Position numbers and translations under genes: made by a program
Assembly (NCBI GenBank): GCA_021786655.1
Contig: JAJYMU010000305.1
Coordinates: 1 to 11,247, forward strand
Length of the DNA: 11,247 nucleotides
From: Bacteroidota bacterium
GTDB taxonomy: Bacteria; Bacteroidota; Ignavibacteria; Ignavibacteriales; Melioribacteraceae
Direction: 5' to 3'
Shown: piece by piece, positions 6,053 to 11,247 of the stretch
Position numbering within the stretch: the stretch's first letter is position 1
How the letters are laid out: every line of letters starts with the position of its first letter
The notes under the pieces: model-generated
The model's database searches: none
Seen by the model: only the letters and a program-made list of their open reading frames with translations
Told to the model about the DNA's origin: nothing

Positions 6053-7114
6053 ATGATTGAAAAAATTAAAGAGTATTTAGGAAGTGACGCCGATAGCATG
6101 CTCACTTACAAAGCAAAGGTTCCGAAAGAAAAATTGCATCTTCCCGGTCCGGATTTTGTTGACAGAATTTTCTTTCCGACCGACCGAAACGTGAACGTGC
6201 TGAAAAATCTTCAGTGGATGATTCACACCGGAAGATTAAGCGGCACAGGTTATTTCTCAATTCTCCCAGTCGATCAAGGAATTGAACACAGTGCGGGCGC
6301 ATCGTTTGCAAAAAATCCGGATTACTTCGATCCGGAGAATATTGTAAAGCTTGCAATCGAAGGAGGCTGCAATGCGGTTGCATCGACGCTTGGCGTACTT
6401 GGTTCTGTTGCAAGAAAATATTCGCACAAGATTCCGTTCATTGTAAAAATTAATCACAATGAACTGCTCACATTCCCGAACAAGTTTGATCAAATCATGT
6501 TCGCAAATGTTAAGCAGGCTTGGGATATGGGCGCGGCAGCCGTTGGCGCAACAATTTATTTCGGTTCGGATGAAAGCGCTCGTCAGATAATTGAAGTCAG
6601 TCAGGCATTTCAGCATGCGCACGAACTCGGAATGGCAACCATACTTTGGTGCTACTTGAGAAACAGCGCGTTCAAAAAAGATAAAGATTATCACGTGTCG
6701 GCAGATTTGACCGGACAGGCAAATCACCTCGGCGTAACAATCGAAGCGGACATTATTAAACAAAAGCTGCCGGAGAACAACGGCGGGTACACCGCACTCA
6801 ATATGGGTAATTCTTCTTACGGAAAAATTGATAAGCGTGTTTATTCCGAACTCACAACCGACCATCCGATTGATCTTACACGTTACCAGGTAATGAACAA
6901 CTACATGGGTCGCGCAGGATTGATAAACAGCGGCGGCGCTTCCGGCGAAAACGATTTTGCCGAAGCTACTAAAACTGCAGTGATTAACAAACGCGCCGGA
7001 GGAATGGGATTGATCTCAGGACGCAAAGCATTTCAGCGTCCAATGGCAGAAGGAGTAAAACTTCTGAATGCAATTCAAGATGTTTATTTGTGCAAGGATG
7101 TGACGATAGCTTGA
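6053..7114 (+). CDS. fbaB: Class I (Schiff-base, DhnA-type) fructose-bisphosphate aldolase
   Basis: Cytosolic aldolase (353 aa from 6053) for the same reaction as the class II enzyme upstream, but metal-independent and with a lysine Schiff base. It follows E. coli FbaB closely from end to end: LPGPDFVDRI (30-39), SILPVDQGIEHSAGASFA (69-86), VKINHNE (131-137), GATIYFGS, YLRNSAFKKDKDYHVSADLT, and YMGRAGLINSGGASGENDF near the C-terminus. Lys236 in DIIKQK corresponds to the Schiff-base lysine of the family. Length (E. coli 350) is normal. An alternative start at 6041 would add four residues (MRLV) but overlaps the ribosome site. In E. coli the class I enzyme is favoured during gluconeogenic growth; here regulation is unknown, although the 200-bp upstream gap gives room for its own promoter. 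A strong terminator follows 28 bases after the stop. Confidence 0.97.
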   Translation: MIEKIKEYLGSDADSMLTYKAKVPKEKLHLPGPDFVDRIFFPTDRNVNVLKNLQWMIHTGRLSGTGYFSILPVDQGIEHSAGASFAKNPDYFDPENIVKLAIEGGCNAVASTLGVLGSVARKYSHKIPFIVKINHNELLTFPNKFDQIMFANVKQAWDMGAAAVGATIYFGSDESARQIIEVSQAFQHAHELGMATILWCYLRNSAFKKDKDYHVSADLTGQANHLGVTIEADIIKQKLPENNGGYTALNMGNSSYGKIDKRVYSELTTDHPIDLTRYQVMNNYMGRAGLINSGGASGENDFAEATKTAVINKRAGGMGLISGRKAFQRPMAEGVKLLNAIQDVYLCKDVTIA

Positions 7115-7142
7115 GCTGATAAGCGAAAGGTCGAAGTTAAAG

Positions 7143-7170
7143 AATCCGGCTTTTGCCGGATTTTATTTTA
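7143..7170 (+). terminator. Rho-independent terminator after fbaB
   Basis: AATCCGGC (7143-7150), loop TTTT, GCCGGATT (7155-7162), then a T-rich tail TTATTTTA. Perfect 8-bp stem. Confidence 0.88.
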
Positions 7171-7204
7171 AAACAAAAACCCAATCCCATTGCGAATTGG
7201 GTTT
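7167..7204 (-). terminator. Rho-independent terminator for the minus-strand cytochrome gene
   Basis: On the minus strand AAACCCAAT (7204-7196), a 10-base loop, ATTGGGTTT (7185-7177), then TTGTTTTAAAA. The 9-bp stem is perfect and the tail is T-rich only on this strand. It ends where the plus-strand terminator of fbaB ends, so the two convergent units are insulated back to back. Confidence 0.75.
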
Positions 7205-7231
7205 GAACTTTCCGTCTATTTATTTCGACAA

Positions 7232-7654
7232 TTACCGAGTCAGCAAATACTCAGCAATTTTACCAAGTTGCTTCACATCCATATTGTTGAACGAGGGCAT
7301 TACAACATTCTTAAACTGTTCGCGGTATTGTTGAAATCGAGCATCGCCGCTGTACGCCGAAGGATTCCGCAGATAATTGATTAGGGCGTCACGTGTCCAG
7401 TGTTCCTTAATATTCGCGAGCGCCGGTCCTATATTCGTTCCTTGCAGGTTATCACCGTGACATGAAATACATCCAATTTGTTTAACCAAGGTTGGTCCAT
7501 CGGCATCTTCGGAAACTTGCGCCTGCTGATTCGCCATCTGACCCATCATCATTGGAGGGGTCGAAGATTCTTCTTTCATTGTGAGCCGTCCAAGCAGAAA
7601 AAGAATTAGAAACAATCCTAAAAAAGCAGCGACCCATTTTTGAGCATTCGTCAT
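7232..7654 (-). CDS. Membrane-anchored monohaem c-type cytochrome
   Basis: A 140-aa small electron-transfer protein. Residues about 8-24 (VAAFLGLFLILFLLGRL) are a single membrane anchor that probably doubles as uncleaved signal, placing the rest in the periplasm. CISCH (62-66) is the only haem-binding site, with His66 as one iron ligand; Met119 in VVMPSF is the likely second ligand, and GPALANI and the C-terminal helix (QLGKIAEYLLTR) are typical of class I cytochrome c domains. A Met-rich stretch PPMMMGQM (33-40) sits in the linker. The ATG at 7654 is preferred to an in-frame TTG at 7663 because AGAAAGG (plus 7665-7671) lies 10 nt upstream of the former and almost touches the latter. No oxidase or reductase genes adjoin it, so the partner is unknown. 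Confidence 0.9.
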   Translation of the reverse strand: MTNAQKWVAAFLGLFLILFLLGRLTMKEESSTPPMMMGQMANQQAQVSEDADGPTLVKQIGCISCHGDNLQGTNIGPALANIKEHWTRDALINYLRNPSAYSGDARFQQYREQFKNVVMPSFNNMDVKQLGKIAEYLLTR

Positions 7655-7726
7655 TTGAAACAAACCTTTCTATTGAAAAATTACTGTCGTAAAATTAGTG
7701 TGAAGAGGCATGAATAACAAATGTTT

Positions 7727-8152
7727 TGGCTGTCGGCTATCAGCGTTAAGCTTTCAGCTTTTTAATAAGGGCAGTCAAAGATTTTTTGATGTCCACCACA
7801 CTTTGGTTTAAAACCACATACTTCGACTCATCAATAAAGTTTAACTCTTTGGAAAAGAAAATCAGATACTCCGCCTCACTCGCAGAGCCAATAGCTATTT
7901 GAATGAATCGTGCGAAATCAGAATCACTTCCTCTGCCGCAACCTTCGGCAATATTTGTTGGAATAGATAGAACCGATCTTCTAAGCTGCGAAGTAATTCC
8001 AAATAATTCTTCTTTTGGGAATGATTTGCTAATTCGAAAAACATCCAGAGCAAGTTCATGTGCTTTTAACCAAACTTTTAAATCTCTAAAATTCTTCATC
8101 CCGATTTCCTCCCTTTATAAATTAGCTGATAGCTGAGCGCCGAAGGCTGAAT
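7727..8152. repeat. Imperfect terminal inverted repeats around the four-helix-bundle gene
   Basis: The plus-strand stretch 7749-7770 (AGCTTTCAGCT followed by a T/A-rich part and AAGG) is an imperfect inverse of 8112-8134 (complement AGCTATCAGCT, then A/T-rich, AAAGG). The left copy covers the last codons of the gene, the right copy its ribosome-binding site. Further out are more TCAGC units on the left (7740-7744, 7754-7758) and GCTGA units on the right, including a perfect tandem TAGCTGA TAGCTGA at 8123-8136 and GGCTGA at 8145-8150. No target-site duplication could be recognised. Confidence 0.5.
7746..8099 (-). CDS. Four-helix-bundle protein (S23 / 23S rRNA intervening-sequence protein family)
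   Basis: A 117-aa small protein of the family first known from open frames inside 23S rRNA intervening sequences and related in fold to the Avd accessory protein of diversity-generating retroelements. The diagnostic pattern is clear: FRDLKVWLKAHELALDVF (4-21), FPKEELFGITSQLRRSVLSI (27-46), NIAEGCGR (49-56), then the third helix with IAIGSASEAEYL (68-79) and a Lys-rich final helix. Molecular function is unknown; nucleic-acid binding has been suggested for relatives. GGGAGG lies 8 nt before the ATG, an excellent ribosome site. It sits between the amidase and cytochrome genes and is bordered by imperfect inverted repeats, so it may have arrived as an independent cassette. No rRNA or reverse transcriptase is in the window, so neither classic context applies. 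Confidence 0.9.
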   Translation of the reverse strand: MKNFRDLKVWLKAHELALDVFRISKSFPKEELFGITSQLRRSVLSIPTNIAEGCGRGSDSDFARFIQIAIGSASEAEYLIFFSKELNFIDESKYVVLNQSVVDIKKSLTALIKKLKA

Positions 8153-8160
8153 GCCACCTT

Positions 8161-9768
8161 CTAGTTATTTATCTCCTTATCATAGTAAGTTTTGTACTGC
8201 TTCACAGCAGAAAAAATAGCTTGAGCAATTTCTTTTTGTCCAGATGAACTTGCGAGGTAAGCTTCATCTTTTCGGTTCGAGAGAAATCCCGTTTCGATTA
8301 GAACACCAGGCATAGACGCGCCGACAAGCACATAAAAGCCCGCCTGCTTAACTCCGAGAGAAGGGATTTCTACCAATCGTTTCCAATCTTGATTCAAGAA
8401 ATCGGAAAATCTTTCTGAGTAGCGCATGTACTGCGAATGCGCCATGCTGACAAGAATAAAATTTTCATCGGTTAACTTTTGATAACGCTTCGGATTGTCT
8501 TCGTACTTTATAACGCTGTTTTCAAATTCCGCAATTTGAATAGCCTGCTTGGTTCTGCCCGGACGTAAAAGGTAAACTTCAAAACCGCCTGTGGGAATAT
8601 TTTTTGCTTCTGTTGAATTGCAGTGAATAGAAATAAACAACTTGCCGCCGTTTTCATTCGCGATCTTGCCGCGTTTATACAGCTCGATAAACTCATCTGT
8701 CTTTCTTGTGTAGATAACTTTTACATCAGGAAGATTTTTTTCGATCAATTTGCCGAGTTTAAGTGCGACGTCAAGATTTACATTTTTTTCTTTAACACCG
8801 GTAACGCCTATTGCGCCGGGATCTTTGCCGCCGTGTCCCGCGTCAATAACTACCGCATCAAAAATCCATTTCGATTTTGCGCTCTCTAGCTCGGACGCCG
8901 CCGCAAAAAGTTTGTTGTGAATTGTTATGAGTATATCGTTGCTCTCAACATCCTGAAACGCTTCCGATGATGAATAACCGTCGGCAAGATCAAACTCCAG
9001 CTGAATATTTTTTTTGCCGACAACAATTTTCTTAAACGACTTTACCAAACCCGCAGCGCTAACGGAATTTTGGATTCCAGGCTGAACCGTAACGCCGTTC
9101 AAGAAAACATTTAATGTGCCGTCTGTAATAGATTGTCGCGGAATCACCGGAAGTTTTCTACTTGCCTTCAATCTTATCAAAGTACCATTCGACTTATCTT
9201 CAACCGTTACGCCGTAAATATCATATGAACTTGCCGTCGTCGTAGAAGGAGCCGGTTCAACTGTTTGCTGTTGTTTTTCCGTTGCAGCCGGTTTCGTCTC
9301 TACAGCAATTGTCTTCGGGCTAAATGGCTTTTGAGTGATCGTTAAGTTTTTTGTAGAACTGTCGTACTCCAACATTTGCCCATAACCCGAGTTTAGATAT
9401 TCGATGCAATAAACCAGCGGGATAAAAACGTCATCGTTTATTAAGAGCGTAGAGATAGGAATTTGAAAACTTGTTTGAGTATTATCGGATTTTCTTTGAA
9501 CAACAATGAATTGATTCTTCGCAGTGAACTTAAGCGAATAGTCTTTAAACTTAATTTCGATCTTGTTCGTTTCAGGATTGTAAAATTGATTTGCAGAAAG
9601 TAACTGCGCCAATTCCTTCGACGAGACGAAATCTATCCCGTTACGAACTATGTATGACAGGTTAGCTTGACCGCCGGGTGTGGACACAGTAATCTTGTAC
9701 AGCCTCTGCGGAAAAATAACTCCGGAAAGAAATAGTAGGAGCAGAAAAAATTTATATGCCTTCATCAT
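8161..9768 (-). CDS. N-acetylmuramoyl-L-alanine amidase (Amidase_3) with N-terminal cell-wall-targeting domains
   Basis: A 535-aa exported zinc hydrolase that cuts the bond between N-acetylmuramic acid and the stem peptide of peptidoglycan, as in daughter-cell separation. MMKAYKFFLLLLFLSGVIFPQ is a signal peptide. Residues about 25-145 look like a copper-amine-oxidase-N-like beta domain (NGIDFVSSKELAQLL, FIPLVYCIEYL), then a Pro/Thr/Ala-rich linker (150-180), an AMIN-like beta domain (about 182-287) and the catalytic domain from about 303. Zinc ligands are His312 (VVIDAGHGGKDPGA), Glu327 (VKEKNVNLD) and His382 (FISIHCNS); Glu492 (LIETGFLSN) is the catalytic glutamate, so the enzyme looks intact. 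The start codon is 3 nt after the stop of the upstream membrane methyltransferase gene, so the two form an operon. In E. coli, amidases of this fold need EnvC/NlpD activators; none is visible here. Confidence 0.93.
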   Translation of the reverse strand: MMKAYKFFLLLLFLSGVIFPQRLYKITVSTPGGQANLSYIVRNGIDFVSSKELAQLLSANQFYNPETNKIEIKFKDYSLKFTAKNQFIVVQRKSDNTQTSFQIPISTLLINDDVFIPLVYCIEYLNSGYGQMLEYDSSTKNLTITQKPFSPKTIAVETKPAATEKQQQTVEPAPSTTTASSYDIYGVTVEDKSNGTLIRLKASRKLPVIPRQSITDGTLNVFLNGVTVQPGIQNSVSAAGLVKSFKKIVVGKKNIQLEFDLADGYSSSEAFQDVESNDILITIHNKLFAAASELESAKSKWIFDAVVIDAGHGGKDPGAIGVTGVKEKNVNLDVALKLGKLIEKNLPDVKVIYTRKTDEFIELYKRGKIANENGGKLFISIHCNSTEAKNIPTGGFEVYLLRPGRTKQAIQIAEFENSVIKYEDNPKRYQKLTDENFILVSMAHSQYMRYSERFSDFLNQDWKRLVEIPSLGVKQAGFYVLVGASMPGVLIETGFLSNRKDEAYLASSSGQKEIAQAIFSAVKQYKTYYDKEINN

Positions 9769-9771
9769 TCA

Positions 9772-10359
9772 CTAACCAATAAACGGAAGCATAAAGCCGC
9801 TTCTTTTTTTATAGCTAACAAACCGATTACCAAAATGCTTCAGCAAAATTTTTTCTTCAAGCCGGGCTCTAAGCACAAAAAGCGGAATCTCGATAAAAAT
9901 TACGACCGGTGTTACAACGTAACTTAACAACGCAACGCCAGCGCCCAAATCACTTAGCAACTGACTTAAGTATTGTGGATGACGTATAAACCGGTACAAA
10001 CCTTTTTCAACCAACTCATGTTCCTTAATAACAACAACATCTTGCGAGTAGAACTTTCCAAGAGATTTATATGAGAGCACCTGAACCCATGAGAAAAAAA
10101 CAAAAGCAATTAATCCAATAATTCGTAAAGTAGAATACTGAGCTTCATAACTTGCCGGCAAAGTACCAACCTTAAAAATGCTGACAATCGTAAGAATTAA
10201 AACCACAGCTGCAACATTTGGCGGAACCTTTTGAAGGTAAGAAACCGGTCTGTCAATGACTTTCGTAACAGAAGTTTTAAGACCTTTCTTTGCGCCGGAA
10301 TAGTTGGCGCTCATCGAAACAAATAAATTTATCGCTAACAGCAGATTAATCGGATCCAT
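9772..10359 (-). CDS. Isoprenylcysteine carboxyl methyltransferase-like integral membrane protein
   Basis: A 195-aa inner-membrane protein of the ICMT/PEMT-like methyltransferase group. Hydrophobic segments at about 4-17, 47-64, 78-96 and 136-164 (probably two helices) give roughly five membrane passes. The C-terminal SAM-binding signature is present: GLYRFIRHPQYLSQLL (120-135, the G-x-Y-x-x-x-R-H-P-x-Y core), then ARLEEKILLKHFGNRFVSYK (165-184) with the family's Glu-Glu and FG..F..Y pattern. Substrate is unknown; bacterial members act on varied small or lipid molecules. The ATG at 10359 is chosen over an in-frame TTG at 10365; neither has a strong ribosome site (AAGAAA upstream). It is the first gene of the unit with the amidase, with a 278-bp divergent gap upstream. 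Confidence 0.85.
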   Translation of the reverse strand: MDPINLLLAINLFVSMSANYSGAKKGLKTSVTKVIDRPVSYLQKVPPNVAAVVLILTIVSIFKVGTLPASYEAQYSTLRIIGLIAFVFFSWVQVLSYKSLGKFYSQDVVVIKEHELVEKGLYRFIRHPQYLSQLLSDLGAGVALLSYVVTPVVIFIEIPLFVLRARLEEKILLKHFGNRFVSYKKRSGFMLPFIG

Positions 10360-10583
10360 ATTCAATATTTCTTGTTGAAATCGACGGGTTCAATATAACA
10401 ACTTTGATCTAAATATAAATTTCACTCAAATTCTAACTAGTTACGTGTAGTTTCTACTGATTTACTTTTGAACGAACCATCTGTCCAAACCGAATGTTGT
10501 TTTTGTCGGCGTTTTTCAACATTTTGATCTGCACGATAATTGATTCCTAGAATGATTTCTCTTTCCACAATTTACGGTTGCTG

Positions 10584-10614
10584 TTGTTTCAAAGCACAAA
10601 TTTCAAATTATAAT
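10584..10614 (+). promoter_or_regulatory. Possible promoter for the right-edge gene pair
   Basis: A perfect TATAAT at 10609-10614 with TTGTTT at 10584-10589 (19-base spacing, slightly long) lies just upstream of the start at 10638. It would leave a leader of only about 17 nt with no Shine-Dalgarno, so AT-rich or near-leaderless initiation would be needed. In AT-rich DNA a lone TATAAT is weak proof. Confidence 0.35.
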
Positions 10615-10637
10615 TAAGGTAAATTTCACCGTAAAAT

Positions 10638-11123
10638 ATGGGCACTCAACAAATCATATTGGTTATTGGCGGAATGGTTCTACTTGGTCTTCTCGCGTTA
10701 ACTTTCTACAATTCTTACAATACAAAGACTGATCTTGACATTTATAACCAAGCTATTATTACCGCGTCTGGTATCGGTCAGTCTATGATTGATGAGATAC
10801 AGGCAAAAGCATTTGACGAGAAGACGGTTTCGAAAAGGGTGAATAATGTTTCTCAACTTACTGCCGCTGGTGCTCTCGGTCCCGATTCCAGTGAAACTTC
10901 CCCGGCAAATTATGACGACATTGACGATTACAAAAATTACGTGCGGTTGGATACACTGAATACACTGGGAGTTTTTACAACAAAAGTTGACGTTAATTAC
11001 TCGGTGAAATTAAATCCGAACCAGACTAGTTCTTCACAAACATTCGCCAAACGAATCGATGTTTTTGTTACCAATACTTATTTAAAAGACACACTGAAAC
11101 TAAATTCAATTTCAACTTATTAA
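10638..11123 (+). CDS. Single-pass membrane protein, pilin-like/MshD-like, function unknown
   Basis: A 161-aa protein I cannot name. Residues 6-25 (IILVIGGMVLLGLLALTFYN) form one N-terminal membrane helix after a five-residue tail, followed directly by an amphipathic helix (YNQAIITASGIGQSMIDEIQAKAFDE, described here by its ends Tyr36 to Glu61). The pattern of a membrane helix running into 'A..xGQs..dEI..KaFDE' recalls minor pilins of the MSHA/type II secretion type such as MshD, but the G|FxxxE prepilin peptidase site is absent. The rest is acidic and Asn/Thr/Ser-rich with beta-like stretches (YVRLDTL, FTTKVDVNYSVKL, KRIDVFVTNTYL), as expected of an exported head domain. No clear Shine-Dalgarno precedes the ATG. 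The next gene starts 5 nt after its stop and has the same layout, so the two are one unit. Confidence 0.7.
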   Translation: MGTQQIILVIGGMVLLGLLALTFYNSYNTKTDLDIYNQAIITASGIGQSMIDEIQAKAFDEKTVSKRVNNVSQLTAAGALGPDSSETSPANYDDIDDYKNYVRLDTLNTLGVFTTKVDVNYSVKLNPNQTSSSQTFAKRIDVFVTNTYLKDTLKLNSISTY

Positions 11124-11128
11124 GCGTT

Positions 11129-11247
11129 ATGTCAGAATTAATTAAACTGATTGGGGCAAACGTTATAGCGGGATTCGTAATCTTGATTATTCTTTCTCTT
11201 AACATGAGGATGAGTGATTCCGCTAATCAATTGTATCAGGACACATT
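11129..11247 (+). CDS. Single-pass membrane protein, 3'-partial, same unit as the preceding gene
   Basis: ATG at 11129, 5 nt after the stop of the previous gene, opens a frame that runs off the right edge after 39 complete codons. It begins MSELIKLIGANVIAGFVILI, continues hydrophobic to about residue 24, then turns polar (NMRMSDSANQLYQD). This is the same design as its neighbour: a short tail, one N-terminal membrane helix, then a polar helix with Asn/Gln/Tyr. No Shine-Dalgarno is evident, and close spacing suggests translational coupling. Too little is present to name a family; a pilin-like accessory protein is a guess from the layout alone. Confidence 0.6.
   Translation, partial: MSELIKLIGANVIAGFVILIILSLNMRMSDSANQLYQDT

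Noticed and set aside
6257..6865. Long minus-strand open frame (202 codons) opposite fbaB
   Set aside because: It is antisense to a gene with end-to-end similarity to FbaB, is Cys/Arg/Ile-rich with no recognisable motif, and has no ribosome site; it is a shadow of the codon use of fbaB.
7670..7711. 13-codon minus-strand frame just upstream of the cytochrome gene as a leader peptide
   Set aside because: It has no ribosome site, no attenuator structure and no run of regulatory codons.
10494..10617. Two short plus-strand frames (18 and 21 codons) before the right-edge gene pair
   Set aside because: Neither has a ribosome site; they are ordinary chance frames in AT-rich DNA.

Overview
This window reads as ordinary chromosome from a moderately AT-rich, Gram-negative, probably free-living bacterium. 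The protein flavours suggest the Ignavibacteria/Bacteroidota side of the tree: a pyrroline-5-carboxylate dehydrogenase of the group that includes mitochondrial ALDH4A1, an outer-membrane beta-barrel with a signal peptide, a short Aat, a DUF2721 protein, a four-helix-bundle (S23/IVP family) gene, and a REP-associated transposase carrying palindromes inside its coding sequence. That placement is inference from memory of these families; there is no rRNA or other marker here to prove it. No tRNA, rRNA or CRISPR array was seen.

Layout. Positions 1-380 hold the 3' part of a frameshifted Y1/IS200-like transposase containing two perfect REP-like palindromes. Positions 433-5042 are a plus-strand run: pruA (proline/glutamate catabolism), a strong terminator, a translationally overlapping pair (DUF2721 membrane protein and aat), a predicted outer-membrane beta-barrel protein, and class II fructose-bisphosphate aldolase ending in a TTCG-tetraloop terminator. 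A NodS-like SAM methyltransferase with a TTG start follows, then a 200-bp gap whose minus strand holds an unannotated 25-codon basic ORF with a very good ribosome-binding site, then the non-homologous class I (DhnA/FbaB-type) aldolase. Two back-to-back terminators at 7143-7204 end the plus-strand block and the facing minus-strand block.

The minus-strand block (7232-10359) is transcribed from an isoprenylcysteine-methyltransferase-like membrane protein into an N-acetylmuramoyl-L-alanine amidase (2-3 nt between genes), then a four-helix-bundle gene bounded by imperfect inverted repeats rich in GCTGA/TCAGC, then a membrane-anchored monohaem cytochrome c. At the right edge, divergently transcribed, are two adjacent genes (10638-11123 and 11129 to the end of the window) for small single-pass membrane proteins that I do not recognise by name but that resemble pilin-like/MshD-like proteins without a visible prepilin leader.

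How the genes work together: mainly housekeeping. PruA feeds glutamate from proline, the two aldolases serve the same fructose-bisphosphate step with unrelated mechanisms, Aat tags proteins for ClpS/ClpAP-type degradation, and the amidase remodels peptidoglycan. The parts most worth following are the palindrome-bearing broken transposase, the four-helix-bundle cassette with its terminal repeats, the 25-aa ORF at 5891-5968, and the membrane-protein pair at the right edge. I do not see a complete new defence or mobile system in the window.
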